A stretch of DNA of 64,000 nt from Alitta virens (GCA_932294295.1 OW028573.1:72331829-72395828), one strand, 5' to 3'. Counted from the first letter of the stretch, positions 41,001-53,076 are shown. Made by a program: numbers and translations. Notes: generated from the letters alone by a model not told the origin.

Positions 41001-44000
41001 GGGTGTACAGGAAATTTTCAGACCCCCCTTGGTGTTGTCAGGCAAGTTAAAGGTATGTTTTCAGTAGAATTTTGCAGTTTTGACAGTGTCTGGATACCGT
41101 TTCTGTTCAGAAATGATTTCTATGACGTTCTAGCTTTCATAAATGTATGATTTGTGAAGATTGATCAACTTTTGACGTAGTCATGCGGTCCCGTCGTCGG
41201 GGGTAGCGAGCTTACACTTTGATAATGTCAAACTGTCAAACGTCAACGAACATCGTAACGCTTGTTCCCCGCAATATTTCCAAGGCAAATGCACCTCTAA
41301 TACTATTAATCTGCCAGTCAACATGTATACAACAGTCCTGCAGCAGCCTTTGTTGCACATCTTGTGTGCTCTAGTTCTTTTTTGGAGAACCGCCCTCTCC
41401 CCCGCTTTTTTAAAAACCTTGCTGTCCACCCCCCTCCCCTCTTTTTTTAAATGGAACAGTCCTTAGCATTTTGTTGATCTTGTTGAATGTTGTTCTTTTC
41501 CTTGACTGCACAAGATTCGCCACACTGGATTGTCTTTCAGCCAAATATTGTCATTGATGCCAAAATAGGTGAGTGTATGAGATACTCAGGTGACACTTAT
41601 TTTACTTTTAGCTTCTCAGATCCACTGATATGATAATATGAAATTTTTTATTCTTAAATTTTTTACCTCTTTGGCATTTATTGTGTTCTATGCTATTTTT
41701 TATATACCTGGGCCTAGGCCTTTAACAAGTATAGAACTATTATACTATGTTCTATGACAGACCAGGTATATTTAAGCGAACAAACACTCTGAGGATTGAA
41801 AATATATGGGTCAATGCAGCAGCAGTGTAGGCAGTGTAGGCAGCGTAGGCAGGGAGGGGGCTTTTGCGGGGGACTGAATTTGTACTATAATCAAACTTTT
41901 CTCAGATTCTAATCGTCGGATCTTCACCAAATTTGGTTTGTAAGTTGCGCTTTTGTATCGCGGTTCTAATGGTGTGCCATTTATAGCTGTACTCCTCTGT
42001 ACGAATGCGCAAGTTAAAACCGTTTTGGCAGGATTTCCCTATGTATGAAAGTGTTTACATTGTAGACCTAGTGCTGCTGGCACTCTATACACAACACAAA
42101 TATTCTTGTTCCAATTGCTGGTGAATTTAATATTATTAATATAATCTTTTGCAGGTTGTCTCTGGTATTTACAGTTACGCCTGGAACCTTTAATAGCCAT
42201 GATGCCAAATAAGGTATGAAGAATGCAGGTGTTGAATCACTTAATTTGTCACCATTTTAATAATGTGTGCCCATGATTGATGAGATAGAACGATTATTTC
42301 GAAATAAAATTGCATGACAATTAGTACATAATTAAAGCATGGAATTTTTTTGTTAACAATATTATGGACTGAAGGTATTCGTTTTACACATAGATAGGGG
42401 AATAGGGGAGGGGGTGAGATGTCACAAAAACTAAAGAATTGTCTGTCACTCAGCCAGTTTGCCTCTGAAATGGATGATTCATTGCCACATAGTACCTTAT
42501 TTAGTCTAGTATACACATGCTGCAAAGTCTTCTGCCTATGTTTAATTTTTTTCCAGCAATTCATATTTTAATAAGGTCAAGTCAACTGTGATAAACTGAC
42601 AAGACTGACTCCAAACAAAATATGTTTAGTTGCAGAATGTGGCATCTATATGAACTAAATCTGAATACATACAGCTTGAAATTTACCAGAGGAAACATAA
42701 ACTAGCCTAACTACGAAAACTCTAATTAATTCCTATTTATCAGTAGCAACCCACAGCCTATATGACCAAACTACTTTGTGTTATGTAAGAAATGATTTTA
42801 GAATATTACAGCAAGCACTGGCTTAATTGCAACAAAATTTGTACCAACTTATTTTGCTTGCATGGCAAAATATCGCCAGCCTGTGACTGGCAGATCACAA
42901 GAGACTTCCCAAAATACCCAAGCATGCCTCAGGACTCTAACCTATTCTAAAGTCACAAGAAAGTTACTAGTGCCAATAAATCATGTTTGGACTACAAAGA
43001 AGTCAATAGGGTATTATAACTCAACTAAATTTTTCCTTGCAGCCTTCAAGTTCCAAATGAAAAGTCCTCATTACAGTTCACAACAACTGCTAACATCAGC
43101 TGCAAAATTAATCGGCCTGTGACATCTTACCTCTGTGACTTTTCACCCCCTCTTCCCCTATTTCAAATTTTACCTATTGTATTAATGAATGAATTTTAAC
43201 GTGAATTTCCAGGCAAGGTTAGTTGACTTCCTCCTGTTGCGCCAAGAGAGTAAGAGGGTGGTACTGATCGTTTGTCGCCAAATGTTGACACCAGGACAAG
43301 AAGCCAACTTACAAATTATTGCCCGGGTTTATGATCGACTTAATTCAGTATTGTGGAATTACCATGAAGCTGACACACAGCCTGTTGTAAGTGCACCTAG
43401 GGAGCTTTCTGCTTTTGTGGTATACATGAAAAGTAACTGAATGCTTTGTATTTGATATGGATATTTCAATGTTTCAGGCTATTGGTGGGTGGGGATCAGA
43501 ATGGAGAAAAAACCACAAACAAGTTATCATTGATCAGTCTGACATGTATACACATGTCTTTTCCATATTTACAGACAATAAGGTATTATTCAATTGTTTT
43601 ACTGCTTAAAACTGTGGGTATTATCATTATTCATTGGTTCATTATCATTTGAGTAATGTTACCTAACTTAAAAATTTAAAGTAGGCCTAGTGCATGATGA
43701 CATCGGTTTGAAACTTTGACCCAGCATTTAATTGGTGAACAGTATATCTAGACACTCTAGGAGTTGACGTAAAGTTATCTAAATGTTATAATAATCATTG
43801 CTATGGCAATAGGATCTATGTATCAGCATATTTGCATTATGAATAAAGTGGCAGATTGGTGGGCCAAGTAGGTTTGTTTACTCAAATCATCGGCCCTCCT
43901 CTTATGTGCCTTCTAGTTGCTGCTTCTTACTAATATAATATTCCGATTTTTTTTCTTTCAGGAAATTCACTACAAATTCATGGTGGCTGTATTGATAGAG

Positions 44001-46204
44001 TACATCAGGTCATTAAATCATTTCCAGATCCCTGTTCAGGTTAGTCTGTATTTCTGTGGAATTAAAGTCACCTGTGATTAGACCATTTATATTTGATGTA
44101 GGATCACTGATTAAATGTATAATGTCAAATGTTTAAATTGTTTGTTTGCTCTTTCAGCATTACCTATATGAGTTAGTCATCAATGTCCTAGTCCAGAATA
44201 ATTGCTTTTACCAGCTTCATCAATTCTTGCAGTATCATGTTCTTAGTGACTCCAAACCTTTGGTAAGTGTAATGAGTGATCTGGTAAGCCATTGTATACC
44301 TGTGCGTATGTGAATTTTATTAAAAAAAACTTAATTTACTCATTAATATTTCCAGGCATGTCTTTTGCTTTCTCTGGAAGGTGTATATCCACCAGCTCAT
44401 CAGCTAGCATTGGACATGCTTAAGGTATAAGAAAACTTTTTTTTTCAGTAAAGACTGTAAACAGGTATATTATACATTGGTACATTGCTAACATTTCCTG
44501 CAAAAAGGAGGGAATCTTGACATTATAATTTATTGCATGCTTGTTTTGAGAATACAGGAATTTATTCCACCAAGCTGAGTGAAATATGACAACTGAGTGG
44601 AATAAATTCCAGTATTCTCAAAATTACATGTGATAACGGTTTTATCCTCAGTCTCTTTTATTGAGCAAGAAAAATAAAATAAATTCATTTGACAGTCAAC
44701 CCTTTAAATCCACGCAAAGTTCTAAAAGTGCCGAAAAATAAACGATGGAAACAAACTGAATCTCTCGGTCCCTGACTCTCTTTTAGTATGATCAACACAC
44801 CATGAGATGTCCCGTTTCTTTAGCAACATTTTAGTGCTAAGGATATGATTGTCCTCCTTTTCATTGCGGAGATACAGGCTAAAATCGAAGCAATGTCTAA
44901 TCATTGAAAGACCTCTGAGCAAGCAGCCCTGAGGTCCAGTGCACCTGTGGATGACATCATTTTAGAAATATGACCGGCAAATCAGTGACACGGAAAATAT
45001 CCGAGGAGAGGGGCGTGGCTAAATTGACCAAATTATGAATACAGAAATACATTTATCAGTTATCAATCAATCAGGGGTGTGCATTTGGCATTGACAGAGG
45101 ATAATACAATGTACCGTGTAAATTTACCATTACATAATTTATCTTGTAATATTCCCTTAGACTTCCTTTGATATATCACCTTTATTGCTGGGTTAACCGT
45201 GTGTGGAACATATACAATTATCAATTATATTGCGAAGTATACTGTTTTCAGTGTATATATGGTCAATGTAAATGCTAATATTAAGCTTATTGAATATTTA
45301 TACGTACATGTATATATATTTATATATATATAATTTTTTTTTTATATTAAACAGCGTCTTTCCACAGCAAATGAAGAAATTGTGGAGGTCCTTCTATCAA
45401 AACAAGCTGTCTTACCTGCACTGAGGTTTGTTCTTTTCCAACTACTAGTTTTGTGACCTTAAAGGCAACTTTAAAGTCAATTTTCTTGACCAATTAGTGT
45501 GATAGTCCACATATGTAGAACTTTGGAATACATTATGCCACATGGCTCACAAAACTTAACATTTTTGGGCACCTTTAAATGCTTTATTACTGTAATAATT
45601 GATACCTGCAAATTATGTTTTGACAGATTTTTGCGAAGTGTTGGCGCAGTTGATACCATCCCAGCTCGCAAGTTTTTGGAGGCTGCGAAAGGCACTCAAG
45701 ATGATATGTTGTACCATACAGTGTTCAAGTTCTTCGAGCAGAGAAATATGCGTTTGCGTGGCTCTGCTCAATTCACTCAAGGTATTGACTTTTAAGGGCT
45801 GTTCCATTTTTAAGAAAGGGGGGGGGGGGTCTGGGGAAAACTGATTTCGGGTGGTTGACCTGTATTTTCTTAATATCTTAATGTCAAAAACCAGAAAATT
45901 GGGGGTGGTCTAAAAATGTTGGGGTCTATCCCCCCCCCCCCACCCCCATTTTCTTTTTTAAATGGAACAGCCCCAAGCTAGATTTTGAAGTAACGGCTTT
46001 ATTTATTGGTGCTAACCATGAACATAGGTTGATCAAAAATTTAATGTTACATCTCATCTATAATTGATTTATATTTCTTCAGAATACAATATTCCTTAGC
46101 TATTTTTAATGGTCTTTCTTTTTTCTTCAGGTGAACACTGTGACCAATATGTGGAGAAATTTGTGGACATTTTTGGGCAAGAAGCTCTTGCTATGGAATC
46201 ATGA
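38076..46204 (+). CDS. RMC1: RMC1, regulator of MON1-CCZ1 (complete)
   Basis: Twenty-one coding exons in phase: 38076-38177, 38625-38701, 38850-38934, 39032-39088, 39196-39354, 39458-39526, 39648-39751, 39863-39952, 40329-40434, 40620-40731, 40847-40900, 41515-41568, 42155-42213, 43213-43386, 43478-43582, 43962-44039, 44158-44262, 44356-44424, 45355-45425, 45627-45781 and 46131-46204; 652 residues, like human RMC1 (formerly C18orf8/Mic1). RMC1 is the third subunit of metazoan MON1-CCZ1, the Rab7 exchange factor on late endosomes and autophagosomes. The N-terminal half is a WD40-like propeller, with VFAVRSGGATGV and ILGFNW conserved; the C-terminal half is the helical Mic1 domain, with the very conserved QYHVLSDSKPLACLLLSLE and KRLSTANEEIVEVLLSK. 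The start context gccATGG is strong and the second residue is acidic as in the human protein. Several introns carry TIR elements. Confidence 0.97.
40028..40190 (+). mobile_element. Truncated GGGCTATTCC-end TIR element
   Basis: The left end gggctattccatttataaa resembles the family terminus GGGCTGTTCCATTT. The interior shares attttcttaatatcttaatg with the element at 45796-45973. G-rich runs occupy the right part and no right terminus is found. It lies in the RMC1 intron after exon 8 (39953-40328). Confidence 0.55.
40973..41462. mobile_element. MITE with GGGCTGTTCCATTT TIRs and TTA duplication
   Basis: The left end GGGCTGTTCCATTTTTAAAA and right end TTTTTTTAAATGGAACAGTCC are inverted copies. 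TTA flanks both sides (40970-40972 and 41463-41465), as expected for a target-site duplication. Trinucleotide TTA/TAA duplications with GGG-type termini are typical of PIF/Harbinger. The 490-bp element has G and C runs just inside the ends and no transposase, so it is non-autonomous. It lies in the RMC1 intron after exon 11 (40901-41514). Confidence 0.75.
41821..41851. repeat. 9-bp tandem repeat
   Basis: Three copies of agtgtaggc-type units (agtgtaggc, agtgtaggc, agcgtaggc) in the RMC1 intron after exon 12. Confidence 0.7.
44544..44623. repeat. Near-perfect 27-bp inverted repeat (hairpin)
   Basis: Arms at 44544-44570 (starting TTTTGAGAATAC, ending GGAATTTATTCCAC) and 44597-44623 are reverse complements except for one base, separated by a 26-base loop. 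It lies in the RMC1 intron after exon 18 (44425-45354). It could be a small MITE end pair or fold as a pre-miRNA-sized hairpin. Confidence 0.8.
45796..45973. mobile_element. MITE with GGGCTGTTCCATTT TIRs, short form
   Basis: A 178-bp element begins GGGCTGTTCCATTTTTAAGA and ends TTTTTAAATGGAACAGCCC. Poly-G follows the left terminus and poly-C precedes the right one, so the whole unit is nearly palindromic. No clean target duplication is visible. It lies in the last RMC1 intron (45782-46130). Confidence 0.75.
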
Positions 46205-46758
46205 TAAAATGTTCAAACACAGCTATGATTGTGTCAGCACTTACAGCATGACTTATAGCCTCTTTAGGTTACAATAATTTGTAACTGGAGCCACAGCCTG
46301 ACCAGTGGCGAATCAAGAATATCAACAATTGCAAATGTCTGGCGTGCATGGCAAGAATTGGTTGTAACTTTAATTGCAGATATGCAGTCTTATTTGTTGT
46401 TATCTGTGTGTATTAAGTAGTATCAACCACAAAGTTTTCTGAAAAGTAATATTGTCAATGTGGTAAACCAAATGTAGTTCTTGAGGAAAATTTATTCCTG
46501 AGCCCAGGAGCAATTTTAAAGGGGAAGATCTTAGGAGACCTTAATTGTTTCCTGGCTGGAGTGGCATTCTTGCTACAAGTATGCGTACATTTTGAACTGA
46601 AACGTAGCAATGCAATTCATTCACATGAAATATCATTCATACATTGGTATTGTGGATATTGAAATATTTTTTATATATTATAATATAATATAGGTGGGGT
46701 TTGATTGTTAGCACACGCGCAGATCTGTTTGTTGTATTATATGTAAATATTGTTAAAT

Positions 46759-46764
46759 AATAAA
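46759..46764 (+). terminator. Candidate RMC1 poly(A) signal
   Basis: AATAAA lies about 555 bases after the RMC1 stop codon, followed by a T/G-containing stretch. It would end the RMC1 transcript about 0.35 kb before the CDO1 start codon. Confidence 0.5.
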
Positions 46765-46969
46765 TTGTTGCCGATACAAAACGTGTGGATTATTTAAAAA
46801 TAATGCAGTGCAAGTATGTCATCTGTTCACTCCTGGTAAAATTGGTAATCAAGAAAAAGGCAGAGCAAAGACTCTGGGCACAGTTTCCCACTAGTTATGC
46901 AGTGGAGTAGGCCACCGGCCACCACCAGTTATATCCAGCCAAAATTAATGGCAACTTAATTTGCTGCCA

Positions 46970-47142
46970 TGTGTCGCTGTTTGCAATGCAGGACGCGTCA
47001 CGCCACCTAGCGGGCGCCCACGAAGAAGGCGTGGCGCCACGGGCCGTTTTTAAAGAGCGGAGAGGTTGTCTGGTCTGCAAAATAAGGAAAATATCTTGAG
47101 GTGTGAGTGTCTCTGAACTTAACACATCAAGGAACATTAAAC
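46970..47142 (+). promoter_or_regulatory. CDO1 promoter and 5' UTR region
   Basis: This is a CpG-rich island in AT-rich surroundings (ggacgcgtcacgcc, gcgggcgcc, ggcgtggcgccacgggcc at about 46990-47046). It is followed by TTTTTAAAGAG (47047-47057), a weak TATA-like stretch, and then the CDO1 start codon 90 bases on. Assignment rests on position and composition. Confidence 0.5.
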
Positions 47143-50100
47143 ATGGATTGTCAAACACTTCCAGATGCTCAGACTATGTATGATGACCAGGAATATGTCG
47201 ACGAAAAATTGATCGTACCTCCCAACAATTTGGATGAACTTATTGCTGAACTGAAAAAGATTTTTGAGCATGACCGTGTTAATGTGGAATACGTAAAAGC
47301 ACTGCTGTCAAGTTACAGAAGCAACCCCAAAGACTGGAAAAAATATGCCAAGTTCGATCCTCACAGGTAATTAATCAGTTAATAGGTGGCGCAATATACA
47401 ATGTAAACATTACTAATGTCATTAGCCTTGTCAAAAGAAGATGACACTCCATCAAATTCTCCTCAAACTGCTAGCAAAGTGTTGTATGAAATGTGATGTT
47501 AATTTGCCCTTGCTGCAGTATCACAAAGCCCGTAGATGCTTCGATAAATTATAAAATGTAGATCTGTATGGCCAGACTAGCCAGAAACGTAATGAAACCA
47601 CGTCACACTCACAGAGTGAATATTATTTCAAAATATCAAAAACCATAACTTGATTGAAATTAAGCATTAATTATATTTGGTATGTAATTCTAAGTATATT
47701 ACATCCATTTGCCATAGATGTTAATCTGGTCGTAGATCTGGGGAAGGAGTGGCCAATTTCTTTCTCTTTTTAATCAAATTTTTGTAAGTTTTACATAGAT
47801 AAATACATGGGTAGGGATACGAGATGCGCCGGGCCAGTGATGCGACCGTTCTGAGTTTGGCAAAATAAAAGTCATACTGGATTGTATTTAAGACATAGCC
47901 CTCACTTAAATTACTACATCTCTCACCGAATAAACTGTCTCTCAATTTGAAATTTCGGGAACTATTTTGACTGTATAACGCTCGTAAAACCAGCTTTGCC
48001 AGGGCCCATGAATGAAACTACCTCATACAGTATGATCTTTTGAACTCTGAACAGTGTGAGAAAATGTAGAAGGGCTTTTTTTTTTTAAGGATGAACATTT
48101 GAAAATTGCACATGGGGGGGGGGGGGGGGAGTTGACTAATTTAAGTGCATAAATTGCTGGACCCCTCAGTTAAATTAAAATGTACTGGGCCCAGGGGTTG
48201 GGGTTAGCCCCATGGGACTGGCTTGCGTTGTGCGTAGTCTGTTCGGGCTAGGTGGGGTGGATGCAGCCATGGACAGAATTAGTAATTATTGCTACTTACA
48301 AGTTACTGTACATAAGAAATGGTGCACAGATATTATTACTGTGTGTTCTGCCTTGTGTGCTGCAAAATGCTAGCACCGTATTGTCAAAATTTTAAAGTTG
48401 TTCCACGGGTGTGGTACACTAGTATATAATTAAATGGTATTTATTTTAAAAAAAATATGGTTTTAACGTCTGGATAAAAATTCATTTGCTTTCATTTTAA
48501 ATCAGGTTGTGTGGGAGTCATGTGCAGCGCAGTGCAACCTGTTTGCCTCTAACTGTATTGTAATTAAAAGGAAATTTAGCATCCAGTTTCTCTTAATTAG
48601 CAGTTTTGTTTTTAAACAATAACTATTTAAAGTTGTTTTTGAGAGCCAAGAGATAGCAGTAAAGCGCAGTGGAACAGGAATGTGTGTCAGTAATTAATGG
48701 ATGTGTTTTGCCTGCTAAATGTCAAGGTCAACTGAACTTGTCTCTGATTGGTTGGAAAATTGAACTGAGAGCCACACCTCCTGTTATTGACCAATCAGCT
48801 TGCTTTGTCAGCCAAGCCTCTTGAACCCTGGCAACAACAGACACAGAGGTCATGCTCCCACAACATTTTTTATATACTGCTGTGTTAAGTGTGACTTTAG
48901 AGTTAAGGACTTAACAAATAATGTGACAAAATAAGATTTAAGTGCCAGAATTTTTCCCTTAAAAAAAAAAAAAGGAAAAATGGATTTCAGTAGATTTATG
49001 TATGAAAATAGGATATAGGACAGTTGAAAAAAATCTAATTATGCATAAATTTATAATAGTGTTGCCCTTCAAGGTAATTTTTCAATACGGTCATTAAATC
49101 AATCATATTATTAAGAAATCTTTGCTCTTTTCTTTTTTCAGGTATACAAGAAATTTGGTGGATGAGGGAAACGGAAAATTTAATTTGATGTTGCTATGTT
49201 GGAATGAAAGTCAGGGCAGTAGCATCCATGACCATGCTAACGCCCATTGTTTCGTGAAAATTATGGATGGCACCCTGACAGAAACAATGTTTGATTGGCC
49301 ATCATCTGAATCAGAAGAACAGTCACAACTGCGTCAAAGACAAGTCAACACTTATCCAAAAGATGGAGTCGCCTATATCTGTGGTATGTCTGCCTATTTA
49401 TCACTATAACTAGCCATGATAACATGATATTATTTATTATGTTATCCCCACATGATATGCATATACAAACTGGATACCAGATAAAACTTGTTGGTATTGA
49501 ATCCTTCTGATATATATGGCCCGTTATGCAAAAAGCTTCTATATTTTTTAGTTATTGTGAGACCCCAGCTGTTGCACAGACTGTATTTACTTAGTTTAAA
49601 ATCTCTGAATATTTACAATTGACATATCTGTATTTAGGGCTTTAACGTAGTTGTACGAAAACTAACTATATATATATATGCGTTTAATGACATCGAAAAT
49701 ATCACAGTAAAATTGTGGCTCTCTTCAATTTTCCAGTAACTTTAATTTGAGCATATTCTGAAATTGCAAGGACTTGTACATTTTGTACTTGTCAATGGAT
49801 GCACGGCTCTAATTATTTCAGCTCAAGGTCAACCGGTCAGGCTATTGTTGTGTGTTTTGGACACCCACCAATGTGATTTCTTTGAAGTGTATGATATCCA
49901 AAAATGATCAAATCAATATAAAGCATGTTACAGTATTTTGCAAAAGATGCCTTACGTTTATATTGTGTAAGTCAGCTGTTAGTAGTAGACAAGGCAGACC
50001 ATAGCATCTTCTAGATTTTTAAGAAAATTACAAAGTTATTGCTCCTCATGACATATACCAATTGTAGGAGTTTCATTGCATGCCAGGGTGCAATTATAAA

Positions 50101-51101
50101 AACTAGTTTTCTTATACAAAAGGCAAACAGTTAAGTCACTTTTAAAACTTGTTTTAAATCATTTCTGCTCCATTGAACCAGAGAATGCCTTTTGTATAAG
50201 AATCGGGTAAAAATAACTTGCCAAAAATGCTCATGAATCTTATATATTTTTGCCAGAACATTAATATTAGAGAAGTTGTTTTACCTCTTGGATGAGCATA
50301 CAAATAACCCGTTTAATAATTCATTCAGTTTAAGTTTCCAAATGAAAATAATGGACCATGTTATAAAATAGTATGATTTTGTTGCATGTATTTATTTTTG
50401 GAAAATTGTGAATTGCTTAAGAGAAGTTTCATTCTACTATATTATGTAAATCCTTGATATTTGAGAGTAAGTATAGTGTGCTCATCAGGATATATTTTTT
50501 TTCTCAGATGAAATGGGACTTCACCGCATGGAAAACACAAGCCACACAGACCGATGTGTCAGTCTCCATCTTTACTCTCCTCCCTTCCAGTCATGTATGA
50601 CCTTTGACCAGAACACCGGTCACAGAAACTCAGTCACAATGACCTTCTGGAGCAAGTACGGCAAAAGAACTCCCTTTGGGGTAAGTCAAAGGTCCTTGAG
50701 ACGCAGCTCGCACTAGTTTAGTCTGTGTATGATAGTGATAGTTTCAATATGGAATAATCCTCATTGGCAATTCAGACGTTTTCCGGAACAACATCGCAAT
50801 ACAATATTGATCATATATATAGAATACTAGATAACATTTAGCAAGGTTTTTTCGAGTTATACATAAACAAACTAGTGTAAATGAAAGTAGCATACATCAT
50901 GGAATCATTCCCAAGGTCAACCAAGTGTGATATGCACTAACCGCCTGATTATTCATTTAATTGCGTGACTAAGTTAACCATAGATGTAAAAAATAAAATG
51001 TAGGCGATTATAGTGTAGAATAACAGCTCGAGCAGGTTAAACAAACTTTAACTCGTCTCTTATCATTTCAGAACAATGAAAACACGCCAGAAAACAACTA
51101 A
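47143..51101 (+). CDS. CDO1: Cysteine dioxygenase type 1 (complete)
   Basis: Four exons in phase: 47143-47366, 49142-49383, 50508-50680 and 51072-51101, giving 222 residues. CDO1 is a cytosolic non-haem iron enzyme that oxidises cysteine to cysteine sulfinic acid, the entry to taurine and sulfate production. It has the cupin motif HDHANAHC with iron ligands His104 and His106, the third ligand His161 in GLHRMEN, and the Cys111-Tyr178 pair that forms the thioether cofactor (human Cys93-Tyr157). Arg78 in RYTRN corresponds to human Arg60, which binds the substrate carboxylate. The C-terminus ends in ENN like the human protein. It is about 20 residues longer than human CDO1, from a longer N-terminus and a small insertion before His161. 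A GTG upstream in frame is not used as the start; the first ATG is chosen. Confidence 0.97.
48740..48890 (+). promoter_or_regulatory. Promoter-like motif cluster in CDO1 intron 1
   Basis: An ATTGG box (48747-48751) and an inverse CCAAT box (48791-48795, in gaccaatcag) flank a ccacacctcc KLF-like site. An RFX-like half site cctggcaac follows near 48825, then TTTATATA at about 48869, roughly 75 bases after the CCAAT. This arrangement resembles a compact promoter or enhancer. It is motif-based inference only. Confidence 0.3.
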
Positions 51102-52090
51102 TCAGTTCTCTCAAATATGGGACCAGAGAACTGTTCAGTGTATCGTGATGAAATATTCGGAGTTAATTTTGGAAGCATCTTTTGAGTGACTTTCATCATC
51201 AGGGAAATGTTCGAATGGACCACAAAGTGTTTTTGAAACATTGCACACTTGTTATTGCAAAGATATTTCATTGACATTTGCTTTAATTTTACACACAGTG
51301 CATTAAAGTCCTGGCAAAACTATTATGTAAAGTAAGTTATAGTCAGTGTTTTAAATCCTGACATCTTGTCAGGTATTACTAAAATTCCAGTATTTATATC
51401 CAAATTGTCTAACACACTTATTCTAAGGGAGTATTTCTTAAAGCTGAGGACACCTAAATGATTTAAGGAGCACTGGAGCACAGTGACAGTCACTGAGACT
51501 TGCTGGGCCTGTTTTTTTCTGCTTCATGGGAACGTGACTTCTGTGCTCAAATCAGGGAACGTGACTTCTGTGCTCAAACCAGGGAACGTGACTTCGGTGT
51601 CTCAAACCAGGCCAGCTATGGTCACGGTGAATGGTTCACTGGCAGTCGGCAACCTAACTTGTACATCTGCATTTGTCATGGGAGAAATGGTGTCAATTTC
51701 ACTTAATATTGTGTGACCTAATCTGTTTTTGTTGTTTTCAAAAACAAAATGCTCAAATTGTTTCGTGCATGATTTGCATGAGGAAAAAAAAAAATCCCCA
51801 AACTGGAGATAATTTGTGTGTATCCAGTATTGTATAATACACACTTGAATAAAATGATTGTGATAAACTGAAGCCTGTATTGCCAACAGAAATTGTACAT
51901 ATATGCAATTAATAATTGTATAAATTTCTTTGATGAATCATTCGACCAGTGTAGTATAAACTCTATTGAGTTGCAAGTTAAAGTTGGCTGGTCAAACTCT
52001 TTTTGTCTTTTGAATTAAAATGATAAATGGTGTGCTATTAATGAAAGTGATTATGATGTTATCATGCTGAATAAAATCATTCTTACAAAA
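51102..52090 (+). other. Probable CDO1 3' UTR with two poly(A) signals
   Basis: This follows the CDO1 stop codon. AATAAA motifs at 51848-51853 and 52070-52075 would give 3' UTRs of roughly 0.75 and 1.0 kb. It includes the 27-bp tandem array. Confidence 0.45.
51528..51609. repeat. 27-bp tandem repeat, three copies
   Basis: Copies begin at 51528, 51555 and 51582 (core gggaacgtgacttctgtgct); the third differs by a few bases and is one base longer. The array lies in the probable CDO1 3' UTR. Confidence 0.9.
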
Positions 52091-52738
52091 AATATTCCTG
52101 GGCTGTATTTTATGAAAAATACTGCACTTATTCCATAGAATTTGTATAATCATATTACATAGTAGACAATGTTATATCTATATGATACATAAAACTGGAC
52201 AAACTTTTTTGTTGTGGTTATTTTCAACACCTGTTGCCAATTTCATTGTGATGATAAGATAGCATAAATATTTAAGTGTATCACCCAATGATTTTTATAT
52301 AACGAACTACTGGATTTAGTCCTGGCTTCCAAGGAGTGATAGGAAGCCTTTCTGAGCTGTTGAGGAAACTTTATAGTAAGTAAATTAGGTGAAGGTCTTA
52401 CAGCTCGGCTCAAAATATTTATGTAGCAAGGACTTATACAACCTTCCACAACATGGTGCATGTTCTCGGAAACTTACTTTCCTGAAAACTATCAAAATCC
52501 TGCTCCTATGATTGACAAATAACAAAACCAGGATATAAATATATATATAATATATATTTAATGAAGTGATTATATATACACATGAGACAATGCTGTATCT
52601 GTACAAAAACAATACTAGAAGTATGACTGGAATGACAATGGAATGGTAAATCCATGAAGATTACAATCATTTCACTCCAATTGACAAATAATCTAATAAA
52701 ATTATGTAAAATATATCAGCACGTTATGCACACGAATA

Positions 52739-52874
52739 CAGTATACCTTTGATATAGTGGACACTAATGAGACTTTCCATTTGTCAGCAAATGGCTGCGT
52801 AAAACTTACAATTTTTTATTTTACTGAATATTAATTGGATAAAATACAATGTTTATTACACCAAAGGTTTACTG
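52739..52874. mobile_element. 136-bp MITE, TA-flanked, CAGTAAACCTTTG ends
   Basis: The left end CAGTATACCTTTG and right end CCAAAGGTTTACTG are inverted copies, each bounded by TA. This is the pattern of Tc1/mariner/pogo-type non-autonomous elements. A solo relative with the start cagtaaaccttgattaagtcc occurs at about 16454. Confidence 0.7.
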
Positions 52875-53076
52875 TATAAAAATAATTAAAAGAAAAATGA
52901 ATAAGCACAGTCAATGTGCCATTGCACTCTAAAATTCAGTCTTTATCTCAGAACGCTTTCATGAAATTTTAAAAACTTCACATATAATCTGGCAATGATA
53001 ATTATTAACATGTGTACAGATAGTGATATGTATTGTTACACTGATGTAATATAACACTCATTAACATATTCATATC

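Noticed and set aside
46305..46325. cagtggcgaatc in the RMC1 3' UTR as a hAT-like terminus
   Set aside because: It is a single short match with no inverted partner nearby.
47107..47142. Earlier GTG start for CDO1
   Set aside because: Eukaryotic initiation at GTG is rare; the first ATG at 47143 gives a protein of the expected type, and the 12 extra residues show no similarity to CDO1.
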